Below, one piece after another: positions 33,720-41,596 of a stretch of DNA of 43,660 bases. The DNA is from UMGS1889 sp964540575 (GTDB taxonomy: Bacteria > Bacillota > Clostridia > Oscillospirales > Ruminococcaceae), in NCBI GenBank assembly GCA_964540575.1, contig CAZINI010000024.1:1-43660 (forward strand). The letters run 5' to 3'. A program made the position numbers and the translations under genes. Numbering within the stretch: the first letter of the stretch is position 1; each line of letters opens with the position of its first letter. The notes below the pieces were generated by a model. It saw only the letters and a program-made list of their open reading frames with translations, did not search any database and had not been told where the DNA came from.

Positions 33720-35579
33720 TTAATAGTCAAGCGTGAAACTGCCGTTCATACTGTCACACACCATTTGTGCTTCCTCGGATGTAATGCCGTTGCTGTCTAT
33801 GGTAACATAGCCGTTTACGGTTATTCCCTCAAAGGTTTCAAGAGAATCGTTTATGGGATTGTTGTCGATAAAAAGCTCATATATCTCGGTGCAGTTTCTG
33901 AGCGGCGTAAGGTCGGAAACGTTGTTGCGTCCTATGTAAACGTATTTCAGACCGTGACTGTCGGACAGCGGAGATATGTCGCTGATATTGCACCCCGAAA
34001 GGCAGACCATTTCAAGCTTTTCCATACCTCTGAATGCTTCCAGATCACCTATCTGCATTTCGTTAAAGCCTATTTTTTCAAGCTCACGGCTGTCTGAAAG
34101 CGGCGTTGCATCAGTGACATAGCAGTTGCCGAAAAAAGCCTCTTTAAGCTTGGTTTTCCCTCTTAACGGCGACAGATCGGACACCCCGCTGTTTTCGGCG
34201 GATATTTTTGTAAGCTCGTCCATACCATGCACAAAGCTTATATCGGAAACATTGTTATTGTTGAAATTAAGGCATTCAAGCTTATCAAGCCCCTCTAACA
34301 CCGAAAGATCCGTTATGTAATTATCACTCAGATCAAGCTTCCTGAGATTTTTGAAATGCTTGAGATTGGCGATTGATGCATTGGTAAGCTCAAGATCCGA
34401 CAGATCCAGCGTTTCGGCTTCTCGGGGATAGTATATATCCCCTATCCTCATGCTTTCGGGTTTTGCATAGTTTTCCCTGTAATATCTCGCAGCAGGAATG
34501 GCTATGATAACCGCCGCTGCCGCCCCCAGAATAGCTGAAATTATCCTTTTTCGCTTTCTCTTTTTATATGGATTTTTTATCTCCTCGGATAAAGAGGTTA
34601 TCTTTTTTACGTTTATTGATTCCTCCACGATACCGCAGTTATCAAGCTCCGCAAGCATTTCATTCGCATCGGAATACCGATTTTCATAACGAAGCTCAGC
34701 CGCTTTTTTTATTACAGCAGCAAGCTTTGGCGAAATTTTACCGAGCTCTTCAATAAATGTGCTGTCATCATCCATCCGTGTCATAGGGTCATCCGGGATA
34801 GAAAGCGTCAGCCCGCAGTAAACGGACAAGGCAAGAGAATAAAGGTCTGTCCACGCCCCCTGATTGCCTTTTCGCTGATATTGCTCTAGAGGAGCATACC
34901 CGGGCTTAAGGATAACGGAAAAACTGTCGCTGCTGTCGGGAAGCACCTGTCTTGCGGCACCGAAGTCTATCAGCTTTACGGCTCCGTTTGTACAAAGCAT
35001 TATGTTCTCGGGTGAAATATCCCTATGTATCAGCTTGCCCTTATGAATGACAGACAGTGCAGCGAGTGTTTTCCGAAGGATATACACAGCTTGTCCCTCG
35101 GTGATCTTACCGTTTTGCGAGATATATTCCTTCAAAGTGATACCGTTAATAAATTCCATTGCGTAATAGGCAGTATCGTTTTCTTTGAATACGTCAAATA
35201 TGCTGAGAATATCTTCGTTTTCCTTGAAATCTGACAGCAAGGCTGCTTCACGGTACATTTTCTCCATTCCGTCCGAAAACGCCTTCTGCTGCTGCCGTGC
35301 AAGAACCTCAACGGATATATTATCAGCCCCTCGCACAGCCATTCCCTTGGGAAAATACTCTTTGACAGCTGCTGTTTTTTCAAGCCGCATATCATAAGTC
35401 AGATATGTAATGCCAAATCCGCCCTTCCCTATTACCTTACCTATCAGGTAACGTCCTTTCAGAATGGTCCCGACAGCAAGTGCATACTGCTCGGGCATAT
35501 CGGAGTCGGTATCATATCCGCATTTGCAGCACACATTTCCGTTAAGCTCCGCAAAGCAATTTCCGCATATCTTACCCAT
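33720..35579 (-). CDS. Second receptor-like Ser/Thr kinase: zinc ribbon, kinase, TM, LRR
   Basis: 619 aa, same layout as the kinase at 31299-33548 but convergent. Zinc ribbon CGNCF...CCKCGY (5-21); kinase with GKGGFG (51-56), Lys73 (AVKEYF), HRDISPEN (185-192), DFG (205-207) and APLEQY; membrane segment about 346-367 after a basic KKRKRKR patch; then leucine-rich repeats (about 388-590) of the LxxLDLSDNYITDLSxLEGL kind. It lacks the Thr/Pro linker. ATG at 35579 follows GAAAGAGGG; a longer frame to 35648 has no site. Own promoter (35620-35648) without the shared operator, so it may be controlled apart from the main operon. Confidence 0.95.
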   Translation of the reverse strand: MGKICGNCFAELNGNVCCKCGYDTDSDMPEQYALAVGTILKGRYLIGKVIGKGGFGITYLTYDMRLEKTAAVKEYFPKGMAVRGADNISVEVLARQQQKAFSDGMEKMYREAALLSDFKENEDILSIFDVFKENDTAYYAMEFINGITLKEYISQNGKITEGQAVYILRKTLAALSVIHKGKLIHRDISPENIMLCTNGAVKLIDFGAARQVLPDSSDSFSVILKPGYAPLEQYQRKGNQGAWTDLYSLALSVYCGLTLSIPDDPMTRMDDDSTFIEELGKISPKLAAVIKKAAELRYENRYSDANEMLAELDNCGIVEESINVKKITSLSEEIKNPYKKRKRKRIISAILGAAAAVIIAIPAARYYRENYAKPESMRIGDIYYPREAETLDLSDLELTNASIANLKHFKNLRKLDLSDNYITDLSVLEGLDKLECLNFNNNNVSDISFVHGMDELTKISAENSGVSDLSPLRGKTKLKEAFFGNCYVTDATPLSDSRELEKIGFNEMQIGDLEAFRGMEKLEMVCLSGCNISDISPLSDSHGLKYVYIGRNNVSDLTPLRNCTEIYELFIDNNPINDSLETFEGITVNGYVTIDSNGITSEEAQMVCDSMNGSFTLDY

Positions 35580-35619
35580 AATGACCCTCTTTCGTTTTAT
35601 GCTGATATTGTCAATAATT

Positions 35620-35648
35620 ATTGTATCATAATAACGGAAGTGAGTCAA
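35620..35648 (-). promoter_or_regulatory. Promoter of the second kinase
   Basis: Minus strand TTGACT (35648-35643), 17 bases, TACAAT (35625-35620). Confidence 0.8.
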
Positions 35649-35671
35649 TAAGGATTTTCAATAATGCCCGC

Positions 35672-36259
35672 TTACCTGAGCCTGTATCTGAACAATCCGT
35701 GCTCCGAGCAGCCTATATAGAGAAATCCGCTGCCTCTTGCCTTTATACGGAATGCAGCGTCCTGCTCGGGATACAGCTTGATAAAGGTCATAGTGTCGCT
35801 GGATACAAACGCCGCAAAAGTTAGGTAATGCGTTTTAGTCATCTCATGGTCAAGAGTAATGTAAAGCTCGTCCTCCACAGGCTCTGCGGTGATCTTATGA
35901 GCATCGTCCGCTTCGGATATTTCAAGTGGCATCAGCCTCCGTCCGCAGCAGGAAAGCTCAAATTTCTTTGATGAAGCCGCTGTTTCTCCGCATACGGGAC
36001 AGCGGTAAAATACTGTGTTTCTCATATTTCCTCCTGATTTTTCATTTAGTTTTCGTTCGCCCGAAAGCAGCACATCCGTACCTACGCCGAAGATGTCCGC
36101 AAGCTCCGTCAGCAGGGAAACATCGGGACAGCCAAGTCCCCGCTCCCATTTTGACACTGCCTTGTCGCTGATATTCATCATATCCGCCAACTGCTTTTGA
36201 GTAAATCCCATTTCTTTTCGCAGACTGTAAATAAGTCTGCCTGTTTTTTCATTATCCAT
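35672..36259 (-). CDS. XRE regulator fused to a desulfoferrodoxin-like domain
   Basis: 195 aa. Helix-turn-helix at about 8-62 (SLRKEMGFTQKQLADMMNIS, DKAVSKWERGLGCPDVSLLT). A zinc-ribbon-like pair follows (YRCPVCGETA, LSCCGRRL), then a C-terminal domain (about 130-195) with LDHEMTKTHYLTFAAF and IGCSEHGLFRYRL. This pattern, His-Met then HY, then C-x-x-HG, is that of superoxide reductase (desulfoferrodoxin/neelaredoxin) iron sites. It keeps three His and the Cys. I infer a regulator that senses iron or reactive oxygen rather than an enzyme. Own promoter; GGAGG before ATG. Confidence 0.83.
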   Translation of the reverse strand: MDNEKTGRLIYSLRKEMGFTQKQLADMMNISDKAVSKWERGLGCPDVSLLTELADIFGVGTDVLLSGERKLNEKSGGNMRNTVFYRCPVCGETAASSKKFELSCCGRRLMPLEISEADDAHKITAEPVEDELYITLDHEMTKTHYLTFAAFVSSDTMTFIKLYPEQDAAFRIKARGSGFLYIGCSEHGLFRYRLR

Positions 36260-36279
36260 AATGCCGCCTCCTTGATGAT

Positions 36280-36308
36280 ATTATATCGTAAACCGATGCA
36301 AAAATCAA
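36280..36308 (-). promoter_or_regulatory. Promoter of the XRE/desulfoferrodoxin-like gene
   Basis: Minus strand TTGATT (36308-36303), 17 bases, TATAAT (36285-36280). GTAAAC (36316-36321 complement) and GTTTAC near the -10 form a spaced inverted pair that could be an operator. Confidence 0.75.
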
Positions 36309-36370
36309 TAAACGCTTCGTTTACCCGTGCATAGTACGGAAGTGATGATTTTGTCATTTACATAAATTCA

Positions 36371-36415
36371 CCCCGCCGCAGCCCACACTGTCGTGAACTG
36401 CAACGGGGTATTTTT
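36371..36415 (+). terminator. Hairpin between the exchanger and XRE genes
   Basis: CCCCG (36371-36375) plus GCAG pair with CTGC and CGGGG (36404-36408), then ATTTTT to 36415 on the plus strand. The tail fits plus-strand RNA, while both neighbours are minus, so its use is uncertain. Confidence 0.55.
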
Positions 36416-37376
36416 ATCTCGCAACAATATATACCATATATGCAATATAAAGGCCAACAAGTATGATACCCTCGGCTCTGGAAACCTTACGCTGAGTAAT
36501 GCAGAAAATGTACACAAGTATCATTACCACAATAAGGATAACCAGGTCAATGACATTTTCCATACTTATATTCAGCGGATGAATAGCCGATGAGGACGCC
36601 AGAACAAAGAAAACGTTGAAGATATTTGAGCCGACAACATTGCCGACTGCCATATCGCTTTCGCCCTTTTTTGCAGCGACTACGCTTGTCACCAGCTCGG
36701 GCAGGGACGTTCCCACCGCAACGATAGTCAGACCCACCAAAGCCTCGCTGATGCCGAAGGCATAAGCAATTTCCGTAGCGGAATTGACCACCAGCTGACC
36801 GCCGCCAATAATGCCCGCAAGTCCCAGAATTGCAAAGATGACCGCTTTCCCGATGGTGTACTTGGGCTGAACATTCTCCTCGGGCGGGGAATTTTTTATT
36901 GAATCCAGTGCCGTTGACATTATGGAATACAGGAAAATAGCAAAGAACATCAGCAGTATGATACCATCTGAACGGGACAGCACATTTGCATCTCCCTGAC
37001 TGAGATAAAGGTCTGCCGAAAGCACAATAAGTGCAAAAACCGCCAGCATTGAAAATGGGTATTCCCTGACGATTATTGATTTTTCAATGTTTATGGGACG
37101 AATAGCGGCACATATTCCGATAACCGCCAGCAGATTAAACAGGTTTGAACCGATAACATTTCCCATAGCAATGTCATTCTGTCCCTTAACGCCTGCAATA
37201 ATGCTGACCGCCGCCTCAGGTGCACTTGTGCCGAAAGCAACGATAGTCAGACCGATTATCAGCGACGGAACTTTGAGCTTCACTGCAATAGACGAGCTTC
37301 CGTCAACGAAGAAATCCGCTCCCTTTACCAGCAGGACAAGCCCCGCAATAAGCAATAAGATTTGAACAGCTATCAT
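36414..37376 (-). CDS. Sodium/calcium exchanger (CaCA) family transporter
   Basis: 320 aa, about ten membrane segments. The two inverted alpha repeats are clear: TIVAFGTSAPEAAVSIIAGV followed by GNVIGSNLFN, and TIVAVGTSLPELVTSVVAAK followed by GNVVGSNIFN. These contain the acidic residues that bind Ca2+/Na+. It resembles YrbG/K+-dependent exchanger-type bacterial proteins and probably exports calcium in exchange for sodium or protons. ATG at 37376 follows GGAGGAATAAA, and the gene starts 15 bases after the preceding unknown gene, so both are on one transcript. Confidence 0.92.
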   Translation of the reverse strand: MIAVQILLLIAGLVLLVKGADFFVDGSSSIAVKLKVPSLIIGLTIVAFGTSAPEAAVSIIAGVKGQNDIAMGNVIGSNLFNLLAVIGICAAIRPINIEKSIIVREYPFSMLAVFALIVLSADLYLSQGDANVLSRSDGIILLMFFAIFLYSIMSTALDSIKNSPPEENVQPKYTIGKAVIFAILGLAGIIGGGQLVVNSATEIAYAFGISEALVGLTIVAVGTSLPELVTSVVAAKKGESDMAVGNVVGSNIFNVFFVLASSSAIHPLNISMENVIDLVILIVVMILVYIFCITQRKVSRAEGIILVGLYIAYMVYIVAR

Positions 37377-37391
37377 TTTATTCCTCCAAAA

Positions 37392-38012
37392 TCATTCAGC
37401 GGTGCTGTTTGTCAGGCTAAGAAGCACCGAGAGGATATTTTCCTTGCTTTTCAGGAAATCTCTGCTTGCATCAAGCCCCGCAAAGTCCGTGGGAACGGCA
37501 TTCTCCACGTCTGCACACCTTTTCTCGTAAAATCCGCTGATATTCTCCTGTGTTGCTATTATACCCATCAGCCGCCTAACTATATTGTCCGAATTATTGG
37601 ACATATCATTCCAAAGAGGAAACGAGAGAGCATTTGGATAATTCCCGTCAAACTCCATTGACATAGTCTGAGAGGACACTGTTTCCACCGAGCCGCCGCA
37701 GTTAAAATTAAACAGCCTTGCGTCCGTTTCGCTGATGACATTCATTGAAACCAACTCGTTCAGAAAGGATTTTTCCTGTTCCGAACCCATAGGCATATTT
37801 TCAAAATCGTATTTAGCCGACAAACGCTCAATATTTTCATCGTCAAGTGAATAGCTTGGCATTGTCAAGGGATAATTTTCTGTTTTGCCGTCATTTTTGG
37901 AAATCTCAACAGGTCTGTCCGTTAACTGAGGAATAACAAAATCCATTGAAAATGCTCTGGTTTTTGGATAAACAGTCCCAACACTGCAGGCGTTACTAAC
38001 TCCACTTATCAT
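37392..38012 (-). CDS. Unknown protein upstream of the exchanger
   Basis: 206 aa; not recognised. No signal peptide or membrane segment is clear; MISGVSNACSVGTVYPKTRA at the start and a DDENIERLSAKYDFENMPMG stretch with LNFNCGGSVETV later are visible. Start ATG 38012 is chosen with GAAAGGA 12 bases before it; ATG 38024 is too close to that site. The frame itself opens at 38054. It follows a terminator at 38031-38069 with no strong promoter seen between, so it may depend on read-through. Likely co-transcribed with the exchanger. Confidence 0.6.
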   Translation of the reverse strand: MISGVSNACSVGTVYPKTRAFSMDFVIPQLTDRPVEISKNDGKTENYPLTMPSYSLDDENIERLSAKYDFENMPMGSEQEKSFLNELVSMNVISETDARLFNFNCGGSVETVSSQTMSMEFDGNYPNALSFPLWNDMSNNSDNIVRRLMGIIATQENISGFYEKRCADVENAVPTDFAGLDASRDFLKSKENILSVLLSLTNSTAE

Positions 38013-38030
38013 TATTATGACCATTCCTTT

Positions 38031-38069
38031 CAAAAAAGTATTCCGCACAGCCAAGCCGCACGGAATACT
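38031..38069 (-). terminator. Terminator of the SHOCT-type gene
   Basis: Minus strand AGTATTCCG (38069-38061) pairs with CGGAATACT (38045-38037), followed by six Ts to 38032. Confidence 0.88.
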
Positions 38070-38105
38070 CCTGATACCGACCGCCGTTCAGCGATCGGTT
38101 TACGA

Positions 38106-39482
38106 TCAATAAAGCATAGAAAGAAGCTTTTCCTTCTCGGTCTTAAACTCCTTAGCGGAGATAAGGTCATTGTCCCTCATGCTCTTAAGCTTCTTAACAG
38201 CGATCTCGAATTCCTCAAGGGTCATATCGGGAAGAACCTCCTGAGCACCTGCCATTTCGGAAACCTTGGGAGCGGATTCTGCCTGAGCACTTTCCATTAT
38301 CTCGGCAAATGCCTGCTCAGCTGCATTCTGACGCTCACCCTCCATAATAAGACCGTACTTTTTCTCGGGGAAATAGGTCTGGAAGAAGCTGTATGATTCG
38401 GGAGAAAGCTCCAGCTCGATATATCTCTTCAGCTGCTGGGACATAAATCTCAGCACGACATTATCCTCGGCAACGGTGTATCTGTAAGCGTCCACCTGAA
38501 TTTCGCTGGGATATTTCTCAATGGTGTTATCTCCGTCCCCGGCGGGAGTAATTCCCATAGGACCGAACATTGCACCCTTTATGACATCGGAAATTATCGA
38601 ACGGGAACGGATAAGGAATGTTCCGCCAAAGGAGCTGGACAGTGCATGTGCCTCATAGCCAAGTGTCTGACATTTCTCGTAATAGTTAATGTCCTCATAG
38701 GCAATAACGCCGTGAGAATACTTTTTGCCATCTCCGTCAATAACGAGGAAGTTCAGGCTGTTGTCCTCACCCACATAGATATACGCACCGCCGTTTTCAG
38801 CTTTATGGAGTTCGCTGACGGGACGCTCAGTGCTGTCAATAAATCTTGCATATATCTCAGCTGCATATGTATCGCCGGCTGCGGGAGCTGCCTGTGCAGG
38901 CTCTGCAGCGGGAACAGGCTCAGCGGGTGCAGCAGCTGCCTCTGCGGGAGCGGCGGAAACCTGCTCGGGAGCAGGGGCTTCGGGAGCTGCTTCGGAAACT
39001 GCCTCGGCGGGTGCTGCGGAGGAATTTCTCTGAGCCGCTTCAGCGGCAAGCTTCTCCTCAATACGCTTTCTGCGAAGCTCCTCTTCCCTCTTGGCACGCT
39101 TTTCGACCACCTCGTCATAATCAGCCTTGACATCGTATATCTTCTTGATAACATTGTCAATAGCGTCAAGACAAGGGAGAATGATACGCTTTCTGTTCAT
39201 ATAACCCTTCGACGTATCCTCAAGCTGAATGTAAAGGGGGCTTGCCTTCTTGTTTTCGTTTACATAGATCTTTGTAATCTGGTCGAGTGAGCAGTTAAAT
39301 CTGCAATACTCGGGATCGGTTTCCTGAGTGCCCTTCTGCTCGCAGACAAAGCCCTGACCGTAAATATGAGCCGAAGTTATCGTCAGGTTTATCTCCTGCG
39401 GCTTGGCAAGCACAGAGGGTCTGTAAAGAGATTCATAGTACGCAAGCTTTTCTTCGTTGTACATATTTGCCTGATTACTCAT
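38106..39482 (-). CDS. SHOCT-type protein with Ala/Pro-rich linker
   Basis: 458 aa. N-terminal domain (1-125, ending VIKKIYDVKADYDEVVEK) with mixed beta pattern, a charged helix (KRAKREEELRRKRIEEKL), an Ala/Pro/Glu-rich linker (about 150-210), a second folded domain (215-385), and a C-terminal SHOCT-like helix pair (MTLEEFEIAVKKLKSMRDND, then LISAKEFKTEKEKLLSML). SHOCT is a short oligomerisation motif found at protein ends. No signal peptide or membrane segment. The first and second domains look like PH-like DUF4429-type units, but this is weak. Single-gene unit with promoter and terminator. Function unknown. Confidence 0.75.
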   Translation of the reverse strand: MSNQANMYNEEKLAYYESLYRPSVLAKPQEINLTITSAHIYGQGFVCEQKGTQETDPEYCRFNCSLDQITKIYVNENKKASPLYIQLEDTSKGYMNRKRIILPCLDAIDNVIKKIYDVKADYDEVVEKRAKREEELRRKRIEEKLAAEAAQRNSSAAPAEAVSEAAPEAPAPEQVSAAPAEAAAAPAEPVPAAEPAQAAPAAGDTYAAEIYARFIDSTERPVSELHKAENGGAYIYVGEDNSLNFLVIDGDGKKYSHGVIAYEDINYYEKCQTLGYEAHALSSSFGGTFLIRSRSIISDVIKGAMFGPMGITPAGDGDNTIEKYPSEIQVDAYRYTVAEDNVVLRFMSQQLKRYIELELSPESYSFFQTYFPEKKYGLIMEGERQNAAEQAFAEIMESAQAESAPKVSEMAGAQEVLPDMTLEEFEIAVKKLKSMRDNDLISAKEFKTEKEKLLSMLY

Positions 39483-39514
39483 TTTTCAACACTACTTTCC
39501 GCAATAATATTGGT

Positions 39515-39537
39515 ATGCTCCCCCAAAGGGAAGGCAT
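39515..39537 (-). promoter_or_regulatory. Leader hairpin of the SHOCT-type gene
   Basis: ATGCTCCCCC and GGGAAGGCAT around AAA form a hairpin in the ~120-base 5' leader; no known riboswitch recognised. Confidence 0.45.
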
Positions 39538-39611
39538 TTTTAAGCATTCAGACACAATATTTCGCTGTGGAAATATTATGAACTGACGGTAATATTTTTT
39601 CATCTACAATA

Positions 39612-39640
39612 AGTATATCATAGATAAACAATAAAGTCAA
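39612..39640 (-). promoter_or_regulatory. Promoter of the SHOCT-type gene
   Basis: Minus strand TTGACT (39640-39635), 17 bases, TATACT (39617-39612). Confidence 0.8.
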
Positions 39641-39706
39641 CCCATTTTATTCATTTAGCTTTAATAAAATTTTTTCGTCGAAATATGCCCGAAAATTCGG
39701 CGAATT

Positions 39707-40534
39707 TTATCCCAATGCCTTAACGGCTTCCACAGCCTTGCTGAGCCAATCTCCGTTAAAGCCCTCGATCGTGCCGCTGTCGCAGGCAGCGGTTATCTCG
39801 GGAGCAACGGGAATTCTGCCCAGAAGCGGAACGCCGTATTCCTTTGCCGTTTCCTCGATATGGCTTTCGCCGTAGATCATAATTTTCTTTCCGCAGTCGG
39901 GACATTCCACATAACTCATATTCTCAACAAATCCGAGAATAGGTATCTCCATTACCCTTGCCATAGTGACAGCCTTTGCGACTACCATAGACACCAGATC
40001 CTGAGGAGAAGTAACGATGATAACGCCGTCCAGGGGGATAGACTGGAAAACCGTCAGCGGAACATCTCCGGTTCCCGGAGGCATATCCACAAACATATAA
40101 TCAACATCGTCCCAGATAACATCTGTCCAGAACTGCTTTACAACTCCCGCAATAACAGGGCCTCTCCATATAACGGGGTCGGTGGGATTTTCCAGCAGCA
40201 GATTTATGGACATAACTCCGATTCCTCCCGCAGTTTTCACAGGCAGTATACCGTCCTCAACAGAAATCGCCCGCTCGTTCAAACCGAACATCTTCGGGAT
40301 AGACGGACCCGTAATATCGGCGTCCATTATCGCCGTCTTTTTCCCCTCCCTTGACATAAGAACGGACATCATACCCGTAACAAGGGACTTTCCAACGCCG
40401 CCCTTGCCGCTTATAACGCCGATTACCTTTTTAATTTTGCTTTTTGCGTGGGGCTGCTCGATAAAGCTCTGTTTTTCGGTTCTTTCGGAGCAGTTTGAGG
40501 AGCAGCTGCCGCAGTCGTGTGTACATTCGCTCAT
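39707..40534 (-). CDS. Mrp/NBP35-type P-loop ATPase (Fe-S carrier)
   Basis: 275 aa. Cys-rich N-terminus (CTHDCGSCSSNC) then the deviant Walker A GKGGVGKS at about 43-50 (VIGVISGKGGVGKSLV), ADITGPSIPKMFG, and DMPPGTGDVPLTVFQ. Near the C-terminus CPDCGKK gives the CxxC that carries the cluster in the Mrp family. These proteins carry 4Fe-4S clusters to target apoproteins. ATG at 40534 follows GAAAGGA; a further ATG at 40552 lacks a site. It stands alone with its own promoter, divergent from the PhzF gene. Confidence 0.92.
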   Translation of the reverse strand: MSECTHDCGSCSSNCSERTEKQSFIEQPHAKSKIKKVIGVISGKGGVGKSLVTGMMSVLMSREGKKTAIMDADITGPSIPKMFGLNERAISVEDGILPVKTAGGIGVMSINLLLENPTDPVIWRGPVIAGVVKQFWTDVIWDDVDYMFVDMPPGTGDVPLTVFQSIPLDGVIIVTSPQDLVSMVVAKAVTMARVMEIPILGFVENMSYVECPDCGKKIMIYGESHIEETAKEYGVPLLGRIPVAPEITAACDSGTIEGFNGDWLSKAVEAVKALG

Positions 40535-40591
40535 AATTTTATTTCCTTTCATTCAGCCATTTCCGACAGTCGGAGTATTGGCTATAAATAT

Positions 40592-40620
40592 AGTATACCA
40601 TATTAGTTCGATATTGTCAA
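40592..40620 (-). promoter_or_regulatory. Promoter of the Mrp-type gene
   Basis: Minus strand TTGACA (40620-40615), 17 bases, TATACT (40597-40592). A small palindrome, CCGACAGTCGG (40563-40573), is in the leader. Confidence 0.82.
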
Positions 40621-40702
40621 TAGTTTATGAAATTTCTAACGAAGAATGTATAAGGTTGTGTAATTTCAACAAACTTATTTGCGGATATTTTTTTGGGAAA
40701 TA

Positions 40703-40735
40703 TTGAAATCGGTCGGAATTTATAGTATACTATAA
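40703..40735 (+). promoter_or_regulatory. Promoter of the PhzF-family gene with 16-bp palindrome
   Basis: TTGAAA (40703-40708), 17 bases, TATACT (40726-40731). The perfect palindrome TTATAGTATACTATAA (40720-40735) covers the -10 box. Confidence 0.78.
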
Positions 40736-40760
40736 ATAAACAATGTTTGGAGATGATAGA

Positions 40761-41534
40761 ATGAAATACTATGTTGCCGATGCATTCACCGATGAGGTTT
40801 TCAAGGGAAATCCCGCAGGCGTTTGCGTTTTGGAGGACATTATCCCCGATGAAACCATGCAGAAAATTGCCTTTGAAAACAATCTTTCCGAAACTGCTTT
40901 TCTGTGGAAAACAGGAAATACCTATTCCCTGAGATGGTTCACGCCCACCTTTGAGATAGACCTGTGCGGACATGCCACTCTCGCCTCCGCATTTATAGTG
41001 ATGACCTATCTTGAACCAAACAGAACTTCCGTCACCTTTGACACCGTAAGCGGAGCTATCACCGTCAAAAGAAACGGCGGCAGCTTTGAAATGTCGTTCC
41101 CCATCAGAATTCCCGAAAAAATCGGCGTAACCGAAGAAATATCCGAAGCGTTGGGATTTGTACCTGCGGAACTCTATTCCGAACGTGACCTGTACGTTTT
41201 AACGGACAGTCAAAGTGAAGTCGAAAGCTATATCCCCGATTATGACAGGCTGAAAAAGCTGAATAAATGGCTTGGGATAGTTATCACCTCAAAAGGAAAC
41301 GACTGCGATTTTGTATCAAGATTTTTCTGTCCCGAATTAAAGCTTGAGGACCCCGTAACAGGCTCGTCCCACAGCACGCTTGTCCCCCTTTGGAGCAAAA
41401 AGCTTGACAAAACGGAAATGACCGCAAAGCAGCTTTCCAAAAGAAGCGGCACACTTTACTGCGAATTATGTCCCGACTGCGTTAAGCTTTCGGGCAATGC
41501 TGCTCTCTATCTTTCGGGCGAAATAATCATATAA
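40761..41534 (+). CDS. PhzF-family isomerase/epimerase
   Basis: 257 aa. MKYYVADAFTDEVFKGNPAG is the family N-terminus; the catalytic Glu is in NNLSETAFLW, and IDLCGHATLASAF and EDPVTGSSHSTLVPLW are the two conserved glycine-rich signatures. PhzF proteins isomerise small metabolites (the name enzyme acts in phenazine synthesis, which is not otherwise present here); the substrate here is unknown. ATG at 40761 follows GGAGATGATAGA; an ATG at 40743 is rejected. Single-gene unit ending in a terminator. Confidence 0.93.
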   Translation: MKYYVADAFTDEVFKGNPAGVCVLEDIIPDETMQKIAFENNLSETAFLWKTGNTYSLRWFTPTFEIDLCGHATLASAFIVMTYLEPNRTSVTFDTVSGAITVKRNGGSFEMSFPIRIPEKIGVTEEISEALGFVPAELYSERDLYVLTDSQSEVESYIPDYDRLKKLNKWLGIVITSKGNDCDFVSRFFCPELKLEDPVTGSSHSTLVPLWSKKLDKTEMTAKQLSKRSGTLYCELCPDCVKLSGNAALYLSGEIII

Positions 41535-41548
41535 ACGGCAGCTATGTC

Positions 41549-41590
41549 ACGGCGTTCCTTCAAATCGTAAGCGAACGCCGTTTGCTTTCC
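41549..41590 (+). terminator. Terminator between the PhzF and endonuclease V genes
   Basis: Perfect 9-bp stem ACGGCGTTC (41549-41557) with GAACGCCGT (41573-41581), followed by TTGCTTTCC; could serve both strands. Confidence 0.8.
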
Positions 41591-41596
41591 CCTGCT

